Under the pieces are notes generated by a model. It saw only the letters and a program-made list of their open reading frames with translations, was not told where the DNA came from and did no database searches. Shown here piece by piece: positions 51,065 through 60,807 of a stretch of 64,000 nt of DNA. Position 1 is the stretch's first letter, and each line of letters opens with the position of its first letter. This DNA is from Moraxellaceae bacterium AER2_44_116 (GTDB lineage Bacteria; Pseudomonadota; Gammaproteobacteria; Pseudomonadales; Moraxellaceae). The DNA is taken from positions 1 through 64,000 of the forward strand of contig VIAD01000010.1 of assembly GCA_006546595.1 (NCBI GenBank). The letters run 5' to 3'. A program made the position numbers and the translations under genes.

Positions 51065-52426
51065 ATGAATACACCATTCTTTCAACTTGCGGCTAGTATT
51101 AACTCCCCCTTGTTTGTCTGTAATCAAGAGGGCGTCGTTACGTTTGCTAATCGTTTTGCTCATCAACATACCAAAAAGGCATTAGTAGGCTCGCCTATTA
51201 GTGCATTATTGCATCATGAGAACGGCCAAGGATTACAGATCGAAGAAAAAATCACGATTACACGTTGGCAAGGCACAATTTATAAAACCATGATGACTAA
51301 GTGGTTAGAAAATAATGCGTATTCTTATCAGATACTCCTAGAGCCTTTTCACCACATTGAACAAGTAGGTTTTTTTTGGCTGGAAGAGCTGCCTATCCCT
51401 TTGACGATTGTCAATGTTGATAATATTTTTGTTTATTGCAATAAACAATTTCGTGATCTTGTGACACCCAATCACGAAAGTTTAATTGGTAAACACATGC
51501 GTTATATTATTGGTCAAAAAAGAGCAGAAAAGTCTTTGCAACTTAATCGCATGGTATTAGAAAAAGGCATGATTCAAATAAATGAGCTTGAGCAAGGTAA
51601 CAGTGGATTTTCTCATTCAGATTACTTATTGGTTAAATCCCCGTGTAGTCTTGCGAATCAACAACAAGGTGTCATGACACTTTATCTCGAAACAGGTCAC
51701 TTCAAACATCGCATGAGAATGGTACAGGAAGCGGAAATTCGTTATCAAAATCTGGCGAGGAATCTACTATCAACTCAAGATAATGAACGAGCAGCATTGG
51801 CTCGTGAGCTTCATGACGGTTTAGGGCAAGCGTTAATTGCATTGAAAATATACAGTTTTAATGCGTCTATGCAAACCAATATCAGTGATATCAAAGCAAC
51901 AATGATGGCAACATTACCACTTTTTGACGACGCTATTGAAACCGTACGTGCCATTACGGGGGGCTTGCACCCACGATTACTACGCGAATTAGGCTTTAAA
52001 AAAGCGATTGATGCGTTGATACAGCAATTGATTCCTCAAGTTAGCATTCAGATTGAGTTACACGTCACAGAAAACATCAATGAAGTGTCTAAAGAAATTG
52101 AATATGCCTGTTATCGTATTGCTCAGGAAGCCTTAAATAATGCCATCAAACACAGCTCGGCAAAAACTGTTTTTATTGAACTGAGTTTAGAGCGAGAGTT
52201 TTTGCAGTTGATTATCAGTGATAATGGACAGGGGTTTAACATTAACACACCAAACACGGGAGAACGGCTAAGTTTAGGTTTACTCAGCATGAAAGAAAGA
52301 GCAAAAATTTCTGGTGGTGAGTTGACTATGACTTCACGTATTGATGTGGGGACACGCATCAACGCTGTTTGGCGAATTTCTAGACATGGAGGCGATTATG
52401 CCGAAAATAACAATTTTAATTGCTGA
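51065..52426 (+). CDS. NarX-type sensor histidine kinase (PAS-HisKA_3-HATPase)
   Basis: A 453-residue cytosolic kinase. Two PAS-like segments (about 1-100 and 105-215) are followed by a HisKA_3 dimerisation domain with the phospho-His in ARELHDGLGQALIALK, the conserved IRAITGGLHPRLLRELG-like block, and an HATPase with EALNNAIKHSSA and ISDNGQGF. AAGGA precedes ATG 51065. Its 3' end overlaps the NarL-type regulator gene by 29 bases, so the two form a cognate pair. The signal is unknown. Confidence 0.92.
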   Translation: MNTPFFQLAASINSPLFVCNQEGVVTFANRFAHQHTKKALVGSPISALLHHENGQGLQIEEKITITRWQGTIYKTMMTKWLENNAYSYQILLEPFHHIEQVGFFWLEELPIPLTIVNVDNIFVYCNKQFRDLVTPNHESLIGKHMRYIIGQKRAEKSLQLNRMVLEKGMIQINELEQGNSGFSHSDYLLVKSPCSLANQQQGVMTLYLETGHFKHRMRMVQEAEIRYQNLARNLLSTQDNERAALARELHDGLGQALIALKIYSFNASMQTNISDIKATMMATLPLFDDAIETVRAITGGLHPRLLRELGFKKAIDALIQQLIPQVSIQIELHVTENINEVSKEIEYACYRIAQEALNNAIKHSSAKTVFIELSLEREFLQLIISDNGQGFNINTPNTGERLSLGLLSMKERAKISGGELTMTSRIDVGTRINAVWRISRHGGDYAENNNFNC

Positions 52427-53039
52427 TGATCATCAACTGATTCGTAAAGGCTTACGGATATTATTACAAAGTCAAGAACAGTTTGAGGTGATCGGTGAGG
52501 CCGAAAACGGCATAGCTCTCTTGCAATGTTTACAAAAAATACGGCCAGATATTATTCTGCTTGATATTTCTATGCCTGATATGACAGGTTTAGAAGTGGC
52601 TCAACAGATTCAATTGCAGACGCATTCACCGCATATTTTATTACTGACGATGTATAACACACTCGCGTATATTGAAGAGGCTTTGCTGTTAGGCGTTTCG
52701 GGATATGTGTTGAAAGATGCCGCTCCACACGAGTTGTTTATTGCCATAGAAACAATTATGCGTGGCGAGGTTTATTTGAGTCCTGCTATTTCTGCACAGA
52801 TCATGAAAGGTTTTCAGCAGAAAACGCCAAAATCATCGGCGGATCAATTATTAACGCAAAGGCAGTTAGAGGTTCTTAGACTTGTCGCTAAAGGGTGTTC
52901 AAGTAAAGAAATAGCTCGAGAGTTGAGCATCTCTATCAAAACCATAGAAACACATCGTAGTCAAATCATGCAGCGTCTAGATATACATAATATGACGGGC
53001 TTAGTTCGTTATGCTGTGAAAATGGGCTTGGTTGATTAG
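52398..53039 (+). CDS. NarL/LuxR-family response regulator
   Basis: A 213-residue regulator with an N-terminal receiver (ILIADDHQLIRKGL; phospho-acceptor Asp in ILLDISMPD; Lys in GYVLKDAAP) and a C-terminal LuxR-type helix-turn-helix (LTQRQLEVLRLVAKG, EIARELSISIKTIETHRSQI). GGAGG just before ATG 52398 decides the start, inside the kinase gene. A terminator follows. Confidence 0.95.
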   Translation: MPKITILIADDHQLIRKGLRILLQSQEQFEVIGEAENGIALLQCLQKIRPDIILLDISMPDMTGLEVAQQIQLQTHSPHILLLTMYNTLAYIEEALLLGVSGYVLKDAAPHELFIAIETIMRGEVYLSPAISAQIMKGFQQKTPKSSADQLLTQRQLEVLRLVAKGCSSKEIARELSISIKTIETHRSQIMQRLDIHNMTGLVRYAVKMGLVD

Positions 53040-53051
53040 TTATATCAGGGG

Positions 53052-53080
53052 AAACCCTGAGTCTCTCTCAGGGTTTTATT
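53052..53080 (+). terminator. terminator after the NarL-type regulator
   Basis: A perfect 10-bp stem AAACCCTGAG (53052-53061) / CTCAGGGTTT (53067-53076) with a 5-base loop and TTTTATT tail. It separates the two-component pair from the heme oxygenase gene. Confidence 0.88.
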
Positions 53081-53171
53081 GCGGTATTACCTCAGTGCTC
53101 AACCCGATAGTTCCCTAAAGTGCTTATCACTACACTCGTGAAAACATGATCAAGTGCGTAAGGATAAAGCA

Positions 53172-53789
53172 ATGGAAACTACTACGATCTCTAGAACAGC
53201 ACGTCATCAACAAACAGCGTTACCCATACGCAGCTTGTTAAAAAACTCAACAAATGAGCTGCATAACCAGCTTGATAGTCACCCCGCATTAAAGCGTTTG
53301 TTGTCTCCTAGTGCCACTCCTGCTGAAGTCAGTTATGCCTTAAGTGGTTTTTACATGGCCTACCATCAGCTACGTCAGCAAGGCGTTTTAACCGCTTGGG
53401 CGCATTTACCCAATGTGGGTTATGAGCAATTACCCTATACCTTGTGGTTAACTGCTGATTTAACGCGACTCGGTGGCCGCACTCCTAAACCCATTGCATG
53501 TCAACAACGTATTCCTATGCACAGTGAGGCCGCTTTGCTGGGTGGTTTGTATGTGTTGTTAGGCTCGGTGATGGGGTCAGCACGTATTGCGAATATTTTG
53601 GCAAGTAGTGAATATGCACAAGTTCGTGAAATAAATTTTTTTCGTCGCTCGGCAGAAAGTCTAGCACATTTTCGCGCACTCATTGACCAACTGGAAAAAG
53701 TGATTGTGACCGCCGCTGAACGTAAAGAGTGTTTGGCTGCTGCGGAAGCTGTTTTTATGCTGTTTATTGAAAGTTTTCAAGCGGTTTAA
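53172..53789 (+). CDS. biliverdin-producing heme oxygenase (HemO/BphO family)
   Basis: A 205-residue heme oxygenase-fold protein that would open heme to biliverdin, CO and iron. The proximal His is probably His31 in NELHNQLDSHP, and the distal helix is LLGGLYVLLGSVMGSARIA up to the final IA. AAGGATAAAG precedes ATG 53172; a GTG at 53154 is an alternative. Its close relatives usually sit beside bacteriophytochromes, but none is here. Instead the downstream operon encodes a ferredoxin (a possible electron donor), V4R proteins and a phycobiliprotein-like protein. It may be transcribed separately or with that operon; the gap is 68 bases. Confidence 0.82.
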   Translation: METTTISRTARHQQTALPIRSLLKNSTNELHNQLDSHPALKRLLSPSATPAEVSYALSGFYMAYHQLRQQGVLTAWAHLPNVGYEQLPYTLWLTADLTRLGGRTPKPIACQQRIPMHSEAALLGGLYVLLGSVMGSARIANILASSEYAQVREINFFRRSAESLAHFRALIDQLEKVIVTAAERKECLAAAEAVFMLFIESFQAV

Positions 53790-53857
53790 TCAACGCGTTT
53801 ATGTGGAAGTTTGTCTTAGGATGAGCTTCGGTTTAGATGCAATTAGATTGATTAAGT

Positions 53858-55501
53858 ATGGGTGAAACTTTGCAAACATTAGTACTTGATAATTCACATA
53901 ACCTATCACTTTCAACGTTGTTTGAGAGTGATCGGATCACACTTGTAGAGTTTGATACGGTCAACTCCGTGGTAAATATCTTTAATCAATTGTTTAACGG
54001 TTATTGCAACACATTGGCACTTGCAGATTTTTTAGTGCTATTTAATGACATCGATACGGAGAATATCGTCACCACGCTTGAGCATTTCACGGAGTACACA
54101 TCGCCGTCTTCAGCTATTGTTGATGTAAGTCGTTCTATTTTATCGGATGCAGGCTTTCATATTTTCTTTCAAAAAAACACTGAAAATCATATTTTTCTGT
54201 TCTTTACTGACACGAGTGGTCTATTAATTAACAACGAAAAAATGGTGTATTTAACGCAGCATGATGAAGTAACGGGGCTGTTAAATTGGCGAGGTTTTAG
54301 CAGTGCATTGAGTCAAGTGCTAGCTACTAATGAGGACGACGATGCCACGTTAGTTGTTTTGCAAATTAATGAGTTAAGTGGATTATTAGAAACGCACGGA
54401 AAATATAAAACAAACTTATTATTGAGTCAGGTTGCACTTCGTTTACAAGCCTATTTTCAGGGTAATACGCCATTGTGTTATCACGATTGTGGTGAGTTTT
54501 GTTTGTTACGGTTGAATAATAGTCAGTCTGATATGGCTAGTATATTGCGTGAATCCTTAATGTATCTTCAAGAGCCATACCTCATTGATACAGAAATTTA
54601 TTTTTGTCGAATAAATATAGGATATACGTTAATTAGTGCGGTTTCAGACCTGAAATTTTCTTTACAGAAAGCGCGTTTAGCATTAAATACATCAAATAAT
54701 AATAAGTTTCAGTTTAGTTCATTTAGTGAAAGAAAGAATAATATAAATTGCCATAATAAATTAATAAAAAGCCTAGAGAGTGAATCAGGTGATTTATTTA
54801 TTAAATTGCAGCCTATTTTTCATTGTGATGGTTTTACATTGACGGGGTTTGAAATATTTTCTAGGTTTATGAGTGATGATAATGAACTGACAGCAGCCCA
54901 ATTCATTGGTTTACTCCGAGATGAAAAAGACATTGTCCTATTTACTGAATGGATGATTAATGAAGTGATTTTGTTAGGAGATAAATTATCATCACTATTT
55001 TTACAATATTTATCGTTACATGTGAACTTTTCAGGTATTTCGTTGGTACAAAAATTTTGGTTCTTGCCGCGCTTGTCAAAATTAAGGCAGTCACTCAAGA
55101 GAAAGAATATTGATTTGGTTGTTGAGATTGACGAGTCAGAAATTTTCAACATTTCCAAACCGATATTTATCAACTTTTGTGCCAATTTAGATAAAGAAAA
55201 TATAAAGCTTTGTATTGATAATTTTGGTGAGTACGGAGCATTAAAAACAGCCCAAGAAGTTAAAGTTCATAGTGTAAAAATTGACAGTTCTTTCCTTTGT
55301 CCAGATCACAAAAAAAATACACTCCGACATTTTGTGGATTATATGCATGAGGCCAATGTATTGGTTTATGCCAAAGGGATAGAAAACTTGCTTGAAAAGC
55401 AACAATGGCAAGAGGTGGGTATTGACGCATTACAGGGATTTGCCATAGGTACACCATTAACAGCCAATGATTTATCTTCTTTCCTCATTGCTATGCCTTG
55501 A
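53858..55501 (+). CDS. degenerate GGDEF-EAL protein
   Basis: A 547-residue protein. An unassigned N-terminal domain (about 1-130) precedes a GGDEF domain (about 131-290) and an EAL domain (about 310-545). GGDEF is replaced by DCGEF (210-214). The EAL motif is EIF (Glu332 kept), and the DDFGTG loop is DNFGEYG (Asp454, Asn455), while VNFSG, VKIDSSF and LQGFAIG are retained. It is probably catalytically inactive for c-di-GMP synthesis and likely impaired for hydrolysis, so it may bind c-di-GMP or act by protein contact (inference). The 3' third is much more AT-rich than most neighbours. It heads the packed operon. Confidence 0.88.
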   Translation: MGETLQTLVLDNSHNLSLSTLFESDRITLVEFDTVNSVVNIFNQLFNGYCNTLALADFLVLFNDIDTENIVTTLEHFTEYTSPSSAIVDVSRSILSDAGFHIFFQKNTENHIFLFFTDTSGLLINNEKMVYLTQHDEVTGLLNWRGFSSALSQVLATNEDDDATLVVLQINELSGLLETHGKYKTNLLLSQVALRLQAYFQGNTPLCYHDCGEFCLLRLNNSQSDMASILRESLMYLQEPYLIDTEIYFCRINIGYTLISAVSDLKFSLQKARLALNTSNNNKFQFSSFSERKNNINCHNKLIKSLESESGDLFIKLQPIFHCDGFTLTGFEIFSRFMSDDNELTAAQFIGLLRDEKDIVLFTEWMINEVILLGDKLSSLFLQYLSLHVNFSGISLVQKFWFLPRLSKLRQSLKRKNIDLVVEIDESEIFNISKPIFINFCANLDKENIKLCIDNFGEYGALKTAQEVKVHSVKIDSSFLCPDHKKNTLRHFVDYMHEANVLVYAKGIENLLEKQQWQEVGIDALQGFAIGTPLTANDLSSFLIAMP

Positions 55502-55527
55502 GTAATACAATAATAGGAATCTACGTC

Positions 55528-58500
55528 ATGCACGCAAAAGTCTTTAATAAAATTTTTTCACAAGATAATGAACTGACAAAACTACTTTCTGGCGGCACAA
55601 AAATAGTTATTGCTGAAGGATTAAAACGTCAACACGAAGAATTGCTAACCTGTTTTATTAATAGTGAAGAATTAATGTCATTTTTTGAGGGTGATAAATC
55701 AGTATATATACAAAATATCTCCAAGTTGTTAGATTTGTTTATTTCAGCAATAACAAATGCAGAATCATTAAACGGTGGACAAGGCGGTCTTCTTTCTATA
55801 GTGCAATTAGTGGGTGGTTTTGAAAGTTTTCACCAGCGTTTGGTAAAATTAATTGCACCTGAAAATATAAGGAGTTTTATCTCATTAGCTTTGTTATATA
55901 CTAAAAGTATTATTGGAGAGCGTAAATATACTCTCTGTACTCAAAGTGCGGATATAATAATGACTCATTTTGAGTTGAAAGAGCAAAAATTTAATTATAT
56001 TAAAAATATTGACGAGATGGCAAAAACAATTTCCGAGGAAATTGTTCAAATTAATAGTAATCGTCAGTGGAAAGTCAGTGGCTCAAAACTTGAATTATGC
56101 TTGAAAAACTTCTTAAGTAAGTGGTTAAAAGAAGAAGTAGAAGAGCCATTAATGCATGAGGTTTCGTATTGTACTTTTTTTATTAAAGAAATATTAGTTA
56201 ATATAAATGCCGAAGCGAAGTTTTGGGAGTTGTTGTTATTAAAACTGGAAAGAGCATTAATACGGTGTAGTTATGCGGTTAGCTCAGCCACAGAAGCATT
56301 ATTAGTGAGCGTTGATCGTTTTGATTTTATTGATTTACTGTGTAATCGTTATCAAAAATATCTCAGTCCTCTTGCGCCAATAGATACGCTTATTTTTGTT
56401 CGTCTGGTATTGGATGCTAAAAGTGATAGTGTGTTTGCACAGCGTTGGATGCAGTCTATTAATTTAGAGGGTATTTCGGAGTTAGGTCTTAACCAAGAAC
56501 AGTTACATAATTTTGGACAGGATTTAATTGAGGCATTACGTGAAGAGTGCGAGCGTGTGCAATTAGACTGGCTCAACATGGCCATCCAATATTTCAAAAA
56601 TATTATCAGAGCATCCCAAGAAGCGCCTGAGTTAATCAGACGTTTATCGCCAGAGTTTGAATCTTTTGTCACTAAAATTTCTGAAGGTACAACTGACGCC
56701 TCTGGCGGGAAACGATTATTACTGCAACTTTCTGGTGTGTTTTTAGAATGTCATTATGCCACATTATTAACATCAGATAAGATAGCGGCCAAAGGACGTG
56801 TTCGCCAACGCTTAGTCAGTTATTTAATGTACGAGCGTGATGCGGTCATTTGGAAAAAATATAAGCAAATCAGTTTGACACTGTCTCAAATTGATATTGT
56901 CGAACATAGTACCTTGTTAAATATGACTCAAGTACGCCCATTATTGCAGGAAGTGGATGTTATCTTTGCCGATCAATTCCGTATTCCTTTGGTTTGGTGG
57001 CCGAATGAGTTGGGTCTATCGTCATTTGTTCATCCTAGTCACGGCTGTCGAGAAAGTGACTTAGTTTTATTATTGACTCAATTAGCTGTTTATAAAAAAC
57101 TTCATGGTCTGCGTGCGATTAATCAGCTAGTGAAATGGTTGGGTGATTGGTTAGCACTAGATCAAAAGCCAACTTCTTACTCCCAACTACGCAAAACAAT
57201 TGCCTCCGTACATGATGCCTTGGCGGCATATCCTACATTGAGTGATTTGACAAAAATTCTAGGTCAGTTACTTGCTCGTCTGTGTGAGTGTACGGCATCA
57301 AAGAACATTCCGCTTGCTGTTGAGTCGATTGTAGAAAATACGATGGTCTGTGGCATGAGCCATTTTGCCACCGTACTACGAGAGCATCCAGAATGGATGC
57401 CGTCAGGTGGTAATGAACGGGCATGGCAATTGAGTGTGGTTGATAATAGATGGTTATTATTACGTCTCAGTGCAGTTTATCGTTCGGGCTTTAGTGAGCC
57501 AGCTAGTGCGTTGAGTTGGTGGTGGTCAGTAGGAGTGGGTAAATATATTCGTCGCTTACCGCGTCAACTGATTAGTGCTAATTTGGATGCCTTATCACAA
57601 GCATTATTTGATGACTTGTCGAGTGATGAAGCTTTATCGGTACTTAATTTGATTAAATCGTTATATCGCACCAGTTTTGGAATTGATGCGGATATTAATC
57701 AGGGCAGTCCTGCGGTTTTTGTGCCGTGCTTAATGCAAGGTAAAATATGGCGACAGGTATTTACCAGCTCTAACATGAAAGGGCTAATGTTTAGTCAGCA
57801 TCATAAAGCCATCGCTAAAGCAGCTCCGCCATTACTTGAAATTGTGGCTGCTAATGTGTCAATGCTATTGGCGCAGTGTGGCGATGAAGAATATATTTGG
57901 CGGCGACTATTACCTAGTTTTTACGCGCTGATAGAAGTGAATGGTACGTATGCTGTTGAGCGATCATGGTGTGAGTGGCAACGTAACATTAGCCAACGTT
58001 TGCCTACAGGCGCGGCGACCTTTTGGTTGATGGTATTAGCGCGTGGGCTTGAGACCATGCGTCAAATTGGCCTTTCGTATCAACTCAAAAAGCATAGTGA
58101 ACAAGTCCGCGAATATATGGCAGTTAGAATTGCCGATGAGCGCATACAAATACAAGAAGCGGCGGGACTGCGCTCAAATCAATTATCTACTTTGTTACGT
58201 CATGTCACGCTTTGTTTAATGAGTCAAGTGCCAACCTTGGCAGCACTTAACATTGCCCGATATTTGGTGATGGAAGCGAATGAGAAGTTTAGCTTTTCGA
58301 CGAAAACGTGGCGGTTATTATGGCTAGGTTTGGATGAGTCATTACGTCCTCATTTAGATAGTTCAGAAAGCCAAGCACTTGATTGCTGGACAAGCCAATG
58401 CTTATCGTTGTGTGATTTTTTACCCGCTATTCAAGACTTTACCAAAGAAATATTAACCAATGAACAGATGGTTTTTGCCGATAGCTATGATGAGGAAATG

Positions 58501-59607
58501 CTATGGCGCGAAGCGGTCAGTGGTATTGTTGCTGCGGCTTTAACGCCAAACGCAGCTCCCTATACAGGTCAATTAGTGACACAGCGGTTGGTCTTGAGTT
58601 GCTCTATATTTCATAAAGAAACGCCAGCAACATGGAACGAAAGACGTTTGTCGCTTGAGCGTGCCTATGAAATGATTAAACAACCCATTTTGCGTGGACG
58701 TTTGTCGGATAGGCATAGTCAAATTGCTACCTCACTGTTTAATCGTGAGCGTTTATTAGAGTCCGGGGATTTAGAGCCAACCCATCAATACAGTTTAATG
58801 TTGTCGGCTGCACCTTGGGCAAAAACGGTTTGGAGTTTTGCTTCATTATCTCGTCAAATGGATGAGGGACGGACGGGGGCAAGTTATGATGATTCAATCA
58901 TTGCGAATATCACGCGAGATGTGCCTCCCAACAGTACCCTTGTTGCCACCATGAAAGAGCAGATGAAAGTTGCACTGAGTTATGAGGTTGGGACAGAACT
59001 TATTCGTAAAAAATGGCTGTCTCAGCAAACCTTGATGTTAACGCCAGAGCAAAGCCTTTGCTTAAATCAATTGGTACAACTCATTCCTTTGCAGGAGGTG
59101 TTGCCCGCTGTTCTGATTAGGCAACAAGTCGCTCAAGTTTTAGCATTTGGTTTTTCAGGGGTAAAAGCAGACAGTGTTATTGAGTACATTGCTCTGTTTT
59201 TTGAAGGTGTCAAAAAGCAACCCTTAGCAACACAATTATCAATATTGGCGATTGAGCGTATGCAAGAGCATTGTACTAACATCATCTGCTCAGGGCGTAT
59301 GTTGTCACAACGGGTCAATATCACGAAAGCGATTAAATTAGAGCATGGTTCTGAGATAAAAACTGAATTTATAGAAATGTGTATGGCGCATTGGGCGGTT
59401 TTTATACGTAGCTATCATGCTGACATGGAAAATCGTCGTGCAGGTGAAATTCTGAAAGCGGAAGTTTTTCATCAGGATTGGTCGGTAGCAAGAAAATATA
59501 TGAGTTTGGTAATTCAGCAACTGTTAAAACAAGTATCTCCAAATGAACAAAAACTGCTGAATGATTTTTCAACGTCTTCGTTGGGTAGTCATGAGGTAAC
59601 AGTATGA
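55528..59607 (+). CDS. large helical protein of unknown function (1359 aa)
   Basis: A 1359-residue protein I do not recognise. It is predicted almost entirely helical and Leu-rich, with no signal peptide, no convincing membrane helix and no nucleotide-binding motif. Short Trp-rich patches occur near ALSWWWSVGVG and ERSWCEWQRN. Codons in the first 250 or so residues are markedly AT-rich, later ones less so, which suggests a composite origin. It starts 26 bases after the GGDEF-EAL stop (ATG 55528; a TTG at 55498 overlaps that gene) and ends in an ATGA overlap with the ferredoxin gene. Operon position suggests a scaffold or regulatory partner. Confidence 0.75.
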   Translation: MHAKVFNKIFSQDNELTKLLSGGTKIVIAEGLKRQHEELLTCFINSEELMSFFEGDKSVYIQNISKLLDLFISAITNAESLNGGQGGLLSIVQLVGGFESFHQRLVKLIAPENIRSFISLALLYTKSIIGERKYTLCTQSADIIMTHFELKEQKFNYIKNIDEMAKTISEEIVQINSNRQWKVSGSKLELCLKNFLSKWLKEEVEEPLMHEVSYCTFFIKEILVNINAEAKFWELLLLKLERALIRCSYAVSSATEALLVSVDRFDFIDLLCNRYQKYLSPLAPIDTLIFVRLVLDAKSDSVFAQRWMQSINLEGISELGLNQEQLHNFGQDLIEALREECERVQLDWLNMAIQYFKNIIRASQEAPELIRRLSPEFESFVTKISEGTTDASGGKRLLLQLSGVFLECHYATLLTSDKIAAKGRVRQRLVSYLMYERDAVIWKKYKQISLTLSQIDIVEHSTLLNMTQVRPLLQEVDVIFADQFRIPLVWWPNELGLSSFVHPSHGCRESDLVLLLTQLAVYKKLHGLRAINQLVKWLGDWLALDQKPTSYSQLRKTIASVHDALAAYPTLSDLTKILGQLLARLCECTASKNIPLAVESIVENTMVCGMSHFATVLREHPEWMPSGGNERAWQLSVVDNRWLLLRLSAVYRSGFSEPASALSWWWSVGVGKYIRRLPRQLISANLDALSQALFDDLSSDEALSVLNLIKSLYRTSFGIDADINQGSPAVFVPCLMQGKIWRQVFTSSNMKGLMFSQHHKAIAKAAPPLLEIVAANVSMLLAQCGDEEYIWRRLLPSFYALIEVNGTYAVERSWCEWQRNISQRLPTGAATFWLMVLARGLETMRQIGLSYQLKKHSEQVREYMAVRIADERIQIQEAAGLRSNQLSTLLRHVTLCLMSQVPTLAALNIARYLVMEANEKFSFSTKTWRLLWLGLDESLRPHLDSSESQALDCWTSQCLSLCDFLPAIQDFTKEILTNEQMVFADSYDEEMLWREAVSGIVAAALTPNAAPYTGQLVTQRLVLSCSIFHKETPATWNERRLSLERAYEMIKQPILRGRLSDRHSQIATSLFNRERLLESGDLEPTHQYSLMLSAAPWAKTVWSFASLSRQMDEGRTGASYDDSIIANITRDVPPNSTLVATMKEQMKVALSYEVGTELIRKKWLSQQTLMLTPEQSLCLNQLVQLIPLQEVLPAVLIRQQVAQVLAFGFSGVKADSVIEYIALFFEGVKKQPLATQLSILAIERMQEHCTNIICSGRMLSQRVNITKAIKLEHGSEIKTEFIEMCMAHWAVFIRSYHADMENRRAGEILKAEVFHQDWSVARKYMSLVIQQLLKQVSPNEQKLLNDFSTSSLGSHEVTV

Positions 59608-60089
59608 AAAGTGTCACTTTCAGTGCGGATAACAAGCAAGCGATTATACAAACGCAAGAGCGTTTATTAGATGCGTTGTTAGTACGGGACATTGAAGTAA
59701 AAATGCTGTGCAAAGGGCGAGGGATGTGTGCCACTTGCCATGTGTATGTCACCAAAAATCCTCACTCTCTAACGCCAATGACCGATAGAGAAAAATTGAC
59801 ATTGTCGGTATTAACAGGTGCTCAACCAAATAGTCGTCTTGCGTGTCAAGCACATGTATTAGGAGATGGTGTTGAGGTTAGTTTGCCAAACGGCTTGTAT
59901 ATTGAGTCCTTTTCAGACATTGAAGCTTTAATTGGTAAGCGCACAACTCAGCCGATTTTGCATCCTGTAACGGGTCGAGTATTAATACAAGAAAAAAAGA
60001 TTATTACGCGTTCGGCAATTACTGAGTTACGCAATGTTGATGTGGATATTCAGCAATTATCTTTAGAGCGCAGTAAATTAAATAACTAA
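59604..60089 (+). CDS. 2Fe-2S ferredoxin with C-terminal extension
   Basis: A 161-residue protein with an N-terminal plant-type [2Fe-2S] ferredoxin domain (about 1-95). The cluster ligands are Cys36, Cys42, Cys45 and Cys81 (LCKGRGMCATC ... RLACQ), spaced CX5CX2C. The last 65 residues are an extra region (PILHPVTGRVLIQEKKIITR...). Such ferredoxins carry electrons to oxygenases or reductases; heme oxygenase or a bilin reductase is a natural candidate here, by inference. GAGGT precedes ATG 59604, which overlaps the previous stop. Confidence 0.88.
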   Translation: MKSVTFSADNKQAIIQTQERLLDALLVRDIEVKMLCKGRGMCATCHVYVTKNPHSLTPMTDREKLTLSVLTGAQPNSRLACQAHVLGDGVEVSLPNGLYIESFSDIEALIGKRTTQPILHPVTGRVLIQEKKIITRSAITELRNVDVDIQQLSLERSKLNN

Positions 60090-60108
60090 TGAGCAGAGGG
60101 ACGATAAC

Positions 60109-60798
60109 ATGACCGAATATAATACGTCTTACGACCCCATTGATCCTGTGGATGGTGGCTTTAGAGGCTATCATAACTACTTTGTTTCTGAAGAGTTTTT
60201 CAGTTACGAAGAAGAAAAAGGGGCGATTTTTTTACGAGATGGTCAACGAGCCGCTAAAGTGACAGATGCCTTTATCAATAGTTTACATTTAGGTATTGAA
60301 GAAGAGGTAGGAGCAGCTAGCGCATTGATGATGTATCAATGTGGTTATGCTTGGGGCTTGCAAGATATGAAGCGTTTTGCCGCGAGAATGCGCCAAGAAT
60401 TTGGTGGCGGGAAGCGTGATATTTGGCAAATGCATACGCGTTTTGTCTTTGAATGTTGGTGGTGGCCGCTCACGATTATGGGTTTTGGTGCGTGGAGTTT
60501 AGATTTATCGTTTTTAGATAAAGGTTTGACGGTCATTGAAATTCGTAACTCTGCTGTTGCACGTTCAATGAAATTGCTTGGCAAGCCCGTTTGTCATTTG
60601 TATGCAGGGATGTTTGCGGGAGTATTTAGCTTTTATGATCGTAAAGAACGAGAGTGTATTGAGATTCAATGTTATTCAATGGGTAACGATGTCTGTAAAT
60701 TTTTAGTGGGAGATAAGCAACGTATTAATGCTGCTGAGTTTTGGCGACAAGAAGGTGCGAGTGCAACGGAAATTCTCAGCCACTTAGAAAGTGAATAG
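60109..60798 (+). CDS. V4R (4-vinyl-reductase-type) domain protein
   Basis: A 229-residue soluble protein whose C-terminal region (about 155-200) is a V4R domain: GKPVCHLYAGMFAGVFSFY, with Cys162 and His163, then Cys183, Cys188 and Cys196 in ECIEIQC and DVCKF. V4R domains bind small hydrophobic ligands or metal and occur in BchJ (linked to bacteriochlorophyll vinyl groups) and in sensory proteins. The N-terminal 150 residues align with the protein at 62215. It lies 19 bases after the ferredoxin gene; AGAGGGA precedes the start. Confidence 0.85.
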   Translation: MTEYNTSYDPIDPVDGGFRGYHNYFVSEEFFSYEEEKGAIFLRDGQRAAKVTDAFINSLHLGIEEEVGAASALMMYQCGYAWGLQDMKRFAARMRQEFGGGKRDIWQMHTRFVFECWWWPLTIMGFGAWSLDLSFLDKGLTVIEIRNSAVARSMKLLGKPVCHLYAGMFAGVFSFYDRKERECIEIQCYSMGNDVCKFLVGDKQRINAAEFWRQEGASATEILSHLESE

Positions 60799-60807
60799 GG
60801 GACAGCT

